64,000 nucleotides of DNA from Anticarsia gemmatalis. Its lineage: Eukaryota; Arthropoda; Insecta; Lepidoptera; Erebidae. Location: assembly GCF_050436995.1 (NCBI RefSeq), contig NC_134775.1:7851124-7915123 (forward strand), given 5' to 3'. The position numbers and the translations under genes were made by a program. Below are positions 20,176-30,514 of this stretch, piece by piece; the first letter of the stretch is position 1, and every line of letters begins with the position of its first letter. The notes under the pieces were generated by a model. The model did not search any database. It was not told the origin of the DNA and saw only the letters and a program-made list of their open reading frames with translations.

Positions 20176-23100
20176 ATGGCTAACAACGGACACGCTAGCT
20201 TCCTCCAGGCGAACCTCAACCACTGCGCGGGGGCCCAGGACCTCTTCCTTCAGTCCCTAGCGCAGTGGGAAGTTGATGTGGCGGTGGCTTGCGAGCCTTA
20301 CCTCATCCCCCCCCAACCAAATTGGGCCGGGGACTTGGCCGGCTCAGTGGCGGTTGTTGGCCGTATGGGCGCTGGGCCCCCTCTCATGGTTGTCGAGAGG
20401 GGGATAGGTTTTGTTGTAGCCGGTTGGGGGGAGTACACCATTGTCGGCGTGTACTTCTCCCCCAACCGTTCCCTGGCAGAGTTCGAAGTTTTCCTGGACT
20501 CTGTCAGGGCGGCCGTGGCACGTGGGCCGTCAGGGTCGGTTGTGGTCCTCGGCGATTTTAACGCCAAGTCCCGGGCGTGGGGCTGTCCCGTCACGAACGG
20601 GAGGGGTGAGGCGGTGCAGGTTTGGGGTCTCCTCTCCGGGCTGTCCCTGCTCAATAAGGGAACAGCCCACACCTGTGTGAGGCACAATGGGGGGTCAGTG
20701 GTTGACCTCTCATTTGCCACTCCGGCGGTTGCCCGGAAAGTATCCGGATGGAGGGTAGAGGAGGGGGTCGAGACCTTGTCAGACCACCTCTACATACGAT
20801 TCGAGGTCTCCCCCCTCGTAGAGGGTGCAGTACGACCGGCCAGTTCTTTCCCGAGATGGGTCCTCAGCCGGCTGGATAAAGAACTGGCGGAGGAGGCGGC
20901 CATCGTTCATCGTTGGTTCGCCTCTGCACCGGAAGAAGGAGCCAGCACGGAGATGCTGGCCGGTCGTATGCGCACCACCCTCACAAGAGTGTGCGACGCG
21001 GCCATGCCGAGGGCGCGACGCCGTCAAGCGCGCCGGTCGGTGTACTGGTGGTCTCCGGAGATAGCGGAACTCCGGAACGCCGCCAATGGAGCCCGGAGAC
21101 TACATGCCCGCTGCAGGGCCCGTAATTGGAGAAACCCGGGTCGGGAGGGGGCCGAGCAGGCTCAGGCTGAGTTGTGGGAACGGTACAGGGCGGCAAAGCA
21201 AAACTTGCAGCTCGCTATAAGCCGCTCCAAATCGGCTGCAATCGAGGAGATCCTCAGGGACCTCGATAGGGATCCTTGGGGGCGTCCGTATCGCGCAGCA
21301 CGCAAGAAGCTGCGCACACTAGGCGCACCCCTGACGGAGTCGCTTCAGCCGGGTCTCCTCGGAAGGGTGGTAGGCGTATTGTTCCCCAACTCGCCGGGAC
21401 ACACGCCCCCGGTGATGGCCCCAAGTTTCGTGGAGCCTGCAGCGGAGGAAATTGCCCCCCCTCTTGTTACTGAGGGGGAGATGGAGATGGCTCTTGACCG
21501 TCTTCGTGGCAGGAGGACGGCTCCGGGGCCAGACGGCATCCCAGGGCGCGTATTAGCCCTCGCCCTGAAGCACCTGGGGGTGCAGCTTCGGGAACTCTTC
21601 GATGCATGCATCGGCAGGGGAGAGTTCCCGAAGCAGTGGAAAGTGGGCCGGCTGTGCCTGCTCCCGAAGGGGGGAGATCATCCGCTTGACTCCCCCTCGG
21701 CATACAGGCCTATAGTGTTACTTGACGAGACGGGTAAACTGCTCGAGAAGATTCTCGCGGCCCGTCTCGTCCAACATCTGGAGGTGGTAGGGCCCCCGCT
21801 ATCGGAGGCCCAGTTCGGGTTCAGGTCGGGGCGGTCTACCATCGACGCCCTGACCACTCTAAAAAAGTTGACCAAGGCGGCGGTGGCTGAAGGAGACGTT
21901 GTCCTGGGGGTGTCGCTTGACGTGGCGAATGCCTTCAACAGCATCCCATTTGAAACCATCATGGAGGCACTCCGGTACCATGGAGTGCCCCCATATATCC
22001 GGAGGCTGTTGGGGGCGTACCTCCAGGACAGGGAAGTCGCCTGGATCGGCAGCGATGGACGGCGGTGCGCGCGGCGCATGAGCTGCGGCGTTCCACAGGG
22101 TTCGGTTTTAGGTCCGACCCTGTGGAACATTGGTTTTGATTGGCTCCTCCGGGGTCCGGTCCCTCCCGGCGTGGAGGTGATCGGCTACGCTGACGACACC
22201 TTCGTCGCGACCCGGGGGAGTTCATACGAGGAGGCGGCGCAACTGGCCACCACCGCTGTATCATTGGTGGTGGACCGGCTCGCGCAGTTGGCTTTGAGGG
22301 TCTCCCTATCAAAGACGGAGGCCCTTTTTTTCCACGGCCCGCGCAGGGGTCCACCCCAAGGCGCGCGCATCGTCGTACAGGGTGTGGAGGTCGCGGTTCG
22401 GGCCCAGTTGAAGTATCTGGGCCTGACCATTGATGGGAGGTGGAATTTCGGGGCCCACTTTTCACAAATGGCCCCGAAACTGATAGCCGCCGCAGCTGCT
22501 CTTGGTCGGCTGCTGCCGAATTTGGGAGGCCCGAGCTCGGCCTGCAGGCGCCTGTACTCCGGCGTCATACGAAGTATGGCGCTGTACGGTGCCCCCGTGT
22601 GGGCTGATGCTCTCACCGCTAAAAACCGAGTTCTTATTAGAAGACCCCAAAGGACGATAGCGGTGAGAGCAATAAGGGGGTACCGTACCGTGTCTTGGAC
22701 GGCAGCCACCCTTCTAGCGGGCGACCCCCCCTGGGAGCTTCAGGCGGGGGTCTTAGCGGAAGTATTCCGCTGTAAGATGGAGGCGCGAGCTCGCGGCGAG
22801 AGGCCGGATTGCGAAGAGGTGCGGAGAGTCAGGTCGGAGGCTCGAGCCGACCTGATTAATAGATGGGAGGAGCAGTTGTCGTCCCCCGCCGCTGGCCGAG
22901 AAACGGTGGAGGCAATCCGGCCTCACCTCACGCGGTGGTTGAAAGGAGATGGGGGGTACTGTCGTACCGGCTGGTGCAGGTGCTTACCGGTCACGGCTGT
23001 TTCGGAAAGTACCTGCACCAGATTGCGGGCCGTGAAGCAACCCCGGCCTGCCATGAGTGTGACGCGACTTTGGATACGGCGCGTCACACCCTGGAGGAGT

Positions 23101-23351
23101 GTCCGGCCTGGAGCCCACAAAGGCACGTTTTGTCGGCGTACGTCGAGGGGGACCTCTCGCTACCAAGTGTCATCAATTCGATGCTTGAAAGCGAGGGGTC
23201 CTGGAGGGCGGTGGCCTCCTTCTGCGAGTCAGTCATGTCGCAGAAGGAGGCCGCGGAGCGGGATCGGGAGGCGTCTTCTTCCGACCCGCGCCGCCAGCGG
23301 AGACGAGGACAGCGGAGGAGGAGATATGCGCACCTCCTCCCCCCGCCATAG
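20176..23351 (+). CDS. LINE-A ORF2: endonuclease, reverse transcriptase, zinc finger
   Basis: It begins MANNGHASFLQANLNHC. Endonuclease motifs are ACEPYLIPP, VGVYFSPNRSLAEFEVFL, VLGDFNAKSRAWG and VETLSDHLYIRF. Reverse transcriptase motifs are APGPDGIPGRV, SAYRPIVLLDETGKLLE, FGFRSGRSTIDALTT, VSLDVANAFNS, CGVPQGSVLGPTLWN, GYADDTFV and LKYLGLTIDGRW. The C-terminal finger is CHECDATLDTARHTLEEC. A one-base frame change lies in the run of G at about 22950-22956, after which the finger is read in a second frame to 23351. So the protein is about 1058 residues with a single late lesion; the endonuclease and polymerase are otherwise intact. Confidence 0.88.
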
Positions 23352-23670
23352 CCTGCCATTATGTTTGTGTTTGTGCTGTATAAATTTTTGTAATGTTGTG
23401 TTCTTGGGGGCTTGGGGGCCCCCACTTGGGTAAATTTGGGCGCCCTTACAAACTTTGGGCGCCTGGCATGGAGGTGCCGCGCCGGGGTGGTCGCAGTGAA
23501 ATACGCAAGTGAACCTGCACCACCCCATTATGGCGAAGACGTTGTTCCGGTGGGGTTTTAGTGGGTAGTACCCAGTCTCGGGTGAGTCCCACATATCCCG
23601 GCTATGCCCCAATTTCAAGCCGGGAATGCGTAAATGCATTTCCCCATCGTCAAAAAAAAAAAAAAAAAAA
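23352..23670 (+). other. LINE-A 3' UTR and poly(A)
   Basis: About 300 bp of GC-rich 3' UTR, then A19 at 23652-23670 directly before the second TSD copy. No stem-loop could be supported by eye. Confidence 0.8.
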
Positions 23671-23684
23671 GATAGCTATGCGTA

Positions 23685-24423
23685 AGTTGCTTGCAAATAT
23701 GAACTCTATTTACTGTTGATACATTTCAATGTTCTTTACCGCTTTGTAAAATGCCGCCCGGCCCGGCCCGAAGCGAGCCGGTTGGTCTGAATCGTACCTA
23801 AGCCGGAGGAAGAGCGGGTTGCCTCGCGCTACAGCGCTCGCGCCGCGGCGGACACATGATCTTACGCATGTTGCTGTCGCGGCGCGAGCCGCGTGCTAGA
23901 GCGAGATGGCGAAATATAAGCTAAGCATCCTGCATAAGTATTAGTGGAACGTTCTTCTCAAGTTTGACATTAGGTCATGTTTGTTTACATCTTTCACGCG
24001 CTCTATAACAAATAAGAATATTTGTGTTTATCACAACATTATTCCTTAATAAATGTGTTTTTGCATAATTGTGAATGTATCAGTATATTAAACAGTAATT
24101 GTTTTGCATGTTTCTATTCGAGTAAATTTTCATTTTGTCAGATTTATAGGTTAAACTCATTTCTATAAAAGTGTTCTGCGTTTATCCATAATGTGTTTGA
24201 TATCTTATTGTTGATGAATACATTCTAAATTGCTTCTATAATAGGTATGTTATTAAACAACCGGTGCGAGACAATCATCAATCGTTAGATAGGTATACGT
24301 TATCTTAAATATGTGCTGTTGTGTTACCTACGTGTTACTACTGAAGACAGAGTAGCTTAATACAAAACAAGCATGATTAGGTAGCATGGTAAGTACCTAT
24401 GTATTATAAGACTGTAGAGAGCA
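23685..24423. other. Right part of the Harbinger-like MITE and hAT interior
   Basis: 23685-23798 is the GC-rich right arm of the Harbinger-like element. 23802-24423 is AT-rich hAT interior. No coding frame was seen. Confidence 0.5.
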
Positions 24424-24783
24424 GTGGCGAAGGCCCACTATAACCCGATTCCTACCGGCTTTACCTTCGGAACACTCCTAAAAATGTGTCACATAAATGT
24501 GTATTATTCTCAAAAAAAGATCGTTTATTTAAATTAAATTCTATCTTTATTACGACAGTCATCAATATTTTCAATACGACTAATTAAATATAAAAAAATG
24601 AATAAACGCCTGTTCTATTTGTCATTGCAAAAGTTGCATTACCAAAATTGCCGTCAAACAACTCGACGGCGCGCGCAGGAATCGCGTAAAGGGAAAAAGA
24701 TGTCGATGACGTCACGCGGACGTACTTTTCTATGGCGCGTTTTACCGGCGAGGTAACCCGGAATTCATCGGCTTATTGGGCGA
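24424..24783 (+). repeat. hAT-type end fragment, copy 1 of 2
   Basis: This starts with the hAT end CAGTGGCGAAGG and is nearly the same as 38873-39232 over about 360 bp (shared words GTCGATGACGTCACGCGG and ATTCATCGGCTTATTGG). Here it lies inside the large hAT element. Its right limit is set only by where similarity to the other copy stops. Confidence 0.6.
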
Positions 24784-25743
24784 CTAGTAGGTACAACAGG
24801 CGCAGCGGCGCGGGCGGCGCGGCAACTAGCGAATGTGTGAGTGAGATGCAATGATATTTAATGAGATAGAGACAATGAATGCAATTGTTGTGATGACATT
24901 AATTTATGATTTTAGATTTAGTTTTGTTTTCATTTTGTGCGCCTATTTTAGGTTATTTTGGATTATTTTGTTTATTATATTTTTCTGAGTTAAATTGTGT
25001 TAAATTATCTTTGAATGTTATTATTTTGTGTAAAATCGTGGTGATTGTGTGAATGAACTGGTCTTATCTTACGTGTATTTGTAAGTATTACTTTCATTGT
25101 TATTGTTTGTGTATTGCGATCATGGACAACAAGTAGGTAGTAGTAGAAGCAATAAATATTGTTCAATTAGTTATTAATCAGTAAATTAATGTTGTAGAGT
25201 GTAGACATTGTTTTCAAAATGCTCCTAGTACCAACATGTACCTATCTTCCAAAATAAATAATACAGAATGCAAAGGACATAATTAGTATTTTAAACATTC
25301 CCTTATGTTATTCTCTACGATATAGGTCACTTTATAAATTTATCAATGGCTTATTGGTACCTACCTAGCTGTAAAGTGTTTTTATTATTTCTCCGATTGT
25401 TTCAAGTAGATAGCATTTGGAGTCAATCAAAGTTGTATTTAAATAATAAGACACTTATTTAACATGAAATTAATAGGATAGAATCATTCCTCATCAATAA
25501 TTTCGTTCATAGGTAGGTACTTAGTTCTTACCTACTATGAAAGTAGTTTGGTAGATCGGATCGCAATACAACGATTCTGTTCTGTTAACGTATGGTTAGT
25601 GATCAACCTAGTGTCAAATTTGTTCAAGCCGCCATCGCGTCGGTCACCCACCTATGGAATGACTGCACCAAGAGTTGCTTAACGTTAGCTTAAGCAGTTT
25701 TAGCTCCGGCTTCCCTTTTAACAAAACTCACCCTTCGCCACTG
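24784..25743. other. hAT interior, non-coding
   Basis: AT-rich sequence leading to the right end CCTTCGCCACTG. No transposase frame or other gene was recognised. Confidence 0.5.
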
Positions 25744-25751
25744 GTAGGTAC

Positions 25752-26085
25752 TATATTTAACTTGAGCATCAGGCAGCTTTTTTGAATAAAAACCCAGGGG
25801 GTTCATGAACTGCCGTTCCATTGTTGCAATACGGCGCCAACGCATGTATCCGAAGTGTCGGTCCTGAGGCTTAGAGGCGCTTCAGGAAGAGGGTACGCTA
25901 GTGTAACAGCTTTCGTGAGACTTACCTTACATAGTTCGAACGCCTTGATAGCCGCATCCGTCCACATGATTCCCGTTCTGTCTTTTTTCTTAGAATTAAT
26001 GAGATATTTGTTAAGTTCCGCCTGATGTTCCATCGCATGAGGTATATGTAACCTGTAAAAATTCACCATACCCAAAAACCTTCAC
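25752..26085 (-). pseudogene. Ty3/gypsy pol fragment, RT thumb to RNase H start
   Basis: The minus strand reads LGMVNFYRLHIPHAMEHQ, WTDAAIKAFELCK, SLRTDTSDTCVGAVLQQ and, in an adjacent frame, PLGFYSKKLPDAQVKYST. This is the end of the gypsy reverse transcriptase and the first RNase H block. The last codons join those at 4948 across the hAT insertion. There is at least one frameshift, near 25800. Confidence 0.8.
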
Positions 26086-26159
26086 AGCTGATCGTCAAAC
26101 TCACCTTTTATTACATTTCGGTTACATTAATTTATCTATCTTATTCTAATATAGACGTA

Positions 26160-26420
26160 TTCACATCTTTATCAACTGGAACAGATTTCCATTCACCTTC
26201 TATTCTTTAGAGATGTAATACATTTCTTCTTAAGGTCTGTCCGGTTTCTTCATTTCTGACTGTGACATCTCCACCCTTTGTTTGCTTCACTAGGTACGTG
26301 CGGTGTTGGGTTGTAATTTGGAGTCAGTTTATTTACCGTGTCCATTTCTTTTACATATACCTTGTCCCCTTCACTCAAATCCACATCCTGTGCTCTTCTT
26401 CTCTTGTCTCCATACTTTTA
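26160..26420 (-). pseudogene. Ty3/gypsy integrase C-terminal fragment
   Basis: The minus strand encodes AQDVDLSEGDKVYVKEMD, NKLTPNYNPTPH and, in a shifted frame, GGDVTVRNEETGQTLRRNV: the basic C-terminal tail found after the gypsy integrase core. It lies upstream (minus strand) of a reverse transcriptase fragment, the reverse of normal pol order, so it belongs to a different gypsy copy from 25752-26085. Confidence 0.6.
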
Positions 26421-26429
26421 TTTATTTTA

Positions 26430-27667
26430 TTTTATTTGTTTTAGGAAAGCTTACGGACTAATTACAAGACTTACTTATAATTTAAATATTCAAATTGCCA
26501 ATTAAAAGCTTCCGCAAATAAATGGCTATAATATATAATCATGTTAACAAACTATTTAGTAGCAAGCTGTTCTTTACATAGCTAGAACAAAAAACATACA
26601 CATTATTACAATTCTTAATTTTCTACACTTAATAACTATACATTATCCCTTTGCATGTGTCAGTTATCAAATTTACACTGCCTATAATTGTGTAAAGTAT
26701 TTTTGCGCCAAAGTACGCCTAGCTGTAATCGGGTTTGTGTTAAATAAGTCTAAATCGACAAGAGTTTGCACTCTGTTGAAAGAAGTTGCACTGCGTATTA
26801 GGTACGAGTTCTGTCGATAATTTGTCGTTGCAAAAGTTATGTCTAATAGGGGACATAGTCTTATGCCAGAAGTATTTGATCGTAAATGTACCTTAAAGAG
26901 AAACGATGCACACTATGCACAGTCAATGGCTCCATTAGTAATTTTTATTAAAAAACATATGTCATCAATGTCACGTCTCTGCGCAAAGGGCAGGAAATGA
27001 TATCGTTGACATCGATGATTATAATCGACTGACCATTGTTTCGCCTTATAATCTAAGTATTTTAGGAATCGTCGCTGAATTGATTCGATACGTGTCTTAT
27101 AAATTGCATACTGTGGGTTCCACACCTGCGATGCATATTCAAGGTGACTGCGCACAAACGAGCAATACAAAATTTTTACAGATTTCAGATTTCGAAAGCC
27201 TGCCGAGAGTCTCATTATGAAACCTAGTGCTTTAGACGCTTTATTGACTGTGTAATCTACATATGTGTTTATCAAATAACAATTTATTACCAAAAATTAC
27301 TCCTAAATCTCGTATTTCATTGACTTTATTTATTGTGCAAGTATTTAATTTATTATTTTTTTCTGACGAGAGTAACTCACGTGATAACATTTAGATGTGT
27401 TTAAATTTAGCTTATTAATCTCACAATATGTAACAAATGTATTTAAGTCTTCTTGAAGTTGTTGTGATTCTAACATGCTGTTAACTGTTTTTATGATTTT
27501 AAGGTCGTCTGCATATATTTAGTAATATTTTAGAATATTCAAAACATCTCGTCACATCATCAATGAATAGCACAAACAATGAAGGACCCAATATGGATCC
27601 CTGGGGAACTCCAGAGGGAACAGCAAACCAGGTGGAAGTATAGCCGTTTAGCACCACTGCTTGCGTG
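26430..27667 (-). pseudogene. Jockey-like LINE-E ORF2, distal half of reverse transcriptase
   Basis: The minus strand, in several frames, reads TQAVVLNGYTSTWF, SGVPQGSILGPSLFVLF, a YADDLK word, NLNTSKCYHVSYSR, IRDLGVIFG, RSHLEYASQVWNP and a C-terminal tail (NTNPITARRTLAQKY). Frameshifts occur at about 27345 and 27515. The proximal half lies at 33591-34015. The two halves join codon for codon when the Transib element and one CGGCG are ignored. A (TTTA)n-like tail at 26416-26445 marks the 3' end. Confidence 0.8.
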
Positions 27668-27932
27668 CGGCGCACACTGGGTAAAGATGTATGGAGACGA
27701 TACCCAAAATCACATTTCTCAAATGTGGGTACTTCGAAAAAAGAATGATATTACATCAAAGTTCACATTAGTCTACATCAGTTATCCATATTATCCATTT
27801 AAAGTTTATCATTTTGTTTAGATATTGCAGTGAAGTTAGTGTTTACTGTAATTATTACATTTGAAATTTTTTGGTTGCGGTCTTTAGAAGCTCATAACAT
27901 TTTTTCTATAGGAGTTACTTTAAAACTAAAAC

Positions 27933-30196
27933 ATGTCCAATGAAGAACAAGGTCAGTACTATTTGAAATTAAAGTTAAATTGATTAAATATATTGTGACA
28001 GCCGATTTATTAGGTTAGTTTTCTGATTTTATAGTTTTCTAATAAAAAAGGCGATATTTATTTTTTGCGCAAGGTTCTTTTGAAACGAATTAGTGTTTTA
28101 GATACTTTAAACCCTCCATACTAAGAAACCATACTCAAAAGCAAAAGTCTATTGCGCAAATTAACATAATTTAGATTTTTCGGTATCACTTTTTTGTCAG
28201 GCGTATAAAGATTTTTTTAAATCTTTTCAGATATGCCTCCTAGAGTTCTATTGACTCGAAAATCTTTAGTAGAAGTGTTTTATAATAGTAAATACAAAAC
28301 ATTTGATAGAAAATTTGAAGAAATTATAGATTACGTTGGTTCTAAGACTGCTTGTCCTGTCCGATTCCGTAAAGATATAATTAAGGATTTACGTAATTTT
28401 AAATGTCAATTTCACAAGAAATGGCTATTATACGGTAGACATAAAGAACGATTATTTGAAAATGAAAAGCCTTGGTTGGACAACAGCTGTGCATTTACCC
28501 GTTATAAGGATCCAAAGGCCGGGAGACCAACTTCAAATTTCATTGACTGTAGTGAAAATTCTAAACGCAGAAAAACATTACAATTGCGCAGGGACATTGA
28601 ACCAGATGTCTTAACATATGCAGCTCAAATGCAATTAAGAGCCTCAGGCAGAATAATGGAAGCTCAAGCTATTAAGAAAATCTCAGATTCGCCTAAATAC
28701 GCAAAAGACTGTATGGACATCACTACTGAAACAAGAGCTAAAAAAATATCACCGAAAGAGCTTCGCGCCTCTTTCATTATTAATTGAAGCTCAGTTATCA
28801 CGTCATCAATATGACACGATTAGAAATTATGCCAAAGATATTTTTCCATCTTATAAACTAATACAATTGGAAAAGAAGCGTTGTTATCCGGAAGATGTTA
28901 ATGTTACGGAAACTGAAGCAGTTGTACCACTGCAGTCTTTGTTGAATCATACAGCTACACGTCTGATTGAGTCACAAAAAAATGTTTTACTTTCGCAATC
29001 CTTAAGTAGTTCAGACAGAATTGTATTACATTCAAAATGGGGCTTTGATGGGAGCTCCAGTCATACGCAATATAAACAGAAATTTATTTCCGAAACCGCT
29101 AATGACAAATATATGTTTTTAAGCAGTCTAGTCCCATTAAGACTTTCTTGTGAAAAAAATGGTAACATTCTTGTATTGTGGCAAAACCCTAAACCTTCGT
29201 CCTCACGATTCTGTCGGCCTATTAGTCTCCAGTATTTAAAAGAAACCAATAAGTTAGTGAAAACAAAGAAACAAGATATTGACAGACAAATTGAAAATTT
29301 AATACCAACTGAGATTCGTGTAGATGATAATACTATTTATAAAATTGAACATCAACCCATTTTTACAATGGTGGACGGTAAACTGTGCAATACACTTTCT
29401 GTAACCAAATCTACAATGCAGTGTTATTTATGTGGTGCCAGTTCAAAGGAGTTCAATGATATAAATGTTGTATTAAAAAAGCCAATAAAGACTGAATACA
29501 TATCATTTGGTTTATCTATTTTGCACTGCTGGATTCGGTTATTCGAATCGCTTTTACATTTATCGTATAAATTACCCGTCCAAAAATGGCGTGTAAATAA
29601 AAACGATAAAGATATAATAGAAGAAAATAAAAAAAGGATCCAAGCGGAATTTAAAAATCAACTTTCCCTTATAATAGACAAACCGAAGCCAGGCTTTGGC
29701 AATAGTAATGATGGAAATGTAGCACGGAGTTTTTTTCCAAAATATCGAGAAATCTGCTCTTATAACACGACTTGATTCAAATTTAATTAAACGATTCTAT
29801 ATAATATTGCAAGCAATATCTAGCGGCTTCAAGATCAACGTTTCTAAATTTCAAACGTTTTGTCGGGATACAGCTACAATATATGTTAATCTTTACCCTT
29901 GGATGCCAATGACTCCTACAATGCACAAAATTATTATACACGGTCCTGAAATCATAGATCACGCCTTACTTCCTATTGGACAACTCAGTGAGGAAGCTCA
30001 GGAGTCGAGAAATAAAGACTTTAAGTCATACCGAGAGCGTTTTAGTAGAAAAACTTCCAGATTAGAAAATCTCATTGATATAATGAATCGCTTATTTATA
30101 TCTTCGGATCCGATAATGAGTCTGATGCGTAAAAATCACCAAATAAGCAGAAAATCCTTCGATCCGGAGGTTATTGATTTATTAGAAGAAGAATAA
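27933..30196 (+). pseudogene. Transib transposase (RAG1-related), frameshifted
   Basis: Exon 1 (27933-27951, MSNEEQ) ends at GTCAGT. The intron runs to TTTTCAG at 28230 and exon 2 begins DMPPRVLLTRKSL. Family blocks are an N-terminal region with FEEIIDYVG, then CYPEDVNVTETEAVVPLQSL, the DDE-core start KWGFDGSSSHTQYKQ with its DG, LHCWIRLFESLLHLSYK, and GFGNSNDGNVARSFF, ending SRKTSRLENLIDIMNRL. Frame changes at about 28755-28775 and 29745-29755 disable the copy. Transib transposase is the family from which RAG1 recombinase derives; it cuts at the CAC ends of its element. Without the lesions it would be about 660 residues, a usual length. Confidence 0.85.
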
Positions 30197-30514
30197 GTGA
30201 TGCTGTTCCACTATCATAGTTGTATAGTGCTATAGGATAATATATGTTATGTACTTACAATATTATTATGTATACATGTATATTTTTTGTATGAATGTAA
30301 ATAAATATGCTATATTTATTTAATTTTAATTAAAATTGAGTAAAATTTAGATTAAAAATAGGCTGTACGCCATCGACATCGCTTAATTCTACTTTTCAGT
30401 CTACCCGAAGGTTGTTGGTATGAGTAATAAGACCGTGCTTTGTACTAACAACATTTGTAAGACTTTTTTTTTGTAAAATTACATTGTGCACGATAAATAA
30501 TAAATAAATAAGTA
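30197..30514 (+). other. Transib 3' flank
   Basis: AT-rich sequence after the transposase, with AATAAAT polyadenylation-like words at about 30299. No other gene was seen. Confidence 0.5.

Larger units (their letters stand above)
5779..23670 (+). mobile_element. LINE-A: full-length R1-clade LINE, interrupted by LINE-B
   Basis: A 14-bp target duplication GATAGCTATGCGTA lies at 5765-5778 and 23671-23684. The insert ends in 19 A residues (23652-23670). It has a 5' UTR (5779-6071), ORF1 with three CCHC knuckles, ORF2 with endonuclease and reverse transcriptase, and a 3' UTR. Subtracting LINE-B leaves about 5.7 kb, a normal full length for the R1 clade. The protein features place it there, but the insertion site is not rDNA. 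Confidence 0.85.
5283..23798. mobile_element. PIF/Harbinger-like MITE inside the hAT element
   Basis: Inverted ends GGTACGATTTAGACCAACCG (5283 onward) and the near-perfect complement ending at 23798 (one mismatch over 23 bases) are flanked by TAA on both sides (5280-5282, 23799-23801). A 3-bp TWA-type duplication is typical of PIF/Harbinger. Excluding LINE-A, the element is about 610 bp and very GC-rich, with repeated GCCGCGGCAGCCGA-like words at about 5338-5455 and 5640-5760. It has no coding capacity. Confidence 0.6.
4949..25743. mobile_element. hAT-like non-autonomous transposon, outermost insert of the nest
   Basis: The ends are CAGTGGCGAAGG (4949) and its exact complement (ending 25743). 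They are flanked by an exact 8-bp duplication GTAGGTAC (4941-4948 and 25744-25751). An 8-bp TSD with CAGTGGCG-type ends is diagnostic of the hAT superfamily. The insertion splits a gypsy RNase H reading frame that reads continuously across the join. Without nested material the element is only about 2.3 kb and has no visible transposase. Its own sequence is 4949-5279 and 23802-25743. Confidence 0.8.

Noticed and set aside
5779..23670. rDNA-inserted R1 element
   Set aside because: The flanks are a GC-rich MITE with a 14-bp TSD, not 28S rDNA; the clade assignment rests on protein motifs only.
24424..25743. Independent complete hAT element of 1.3 kb
   Set aside because: Its left flank (GTAGAGAG) does not match the right flank GTAGGTAC, which instead matches 4941-4948 exactly, and the gypsy frame joins those two sites.
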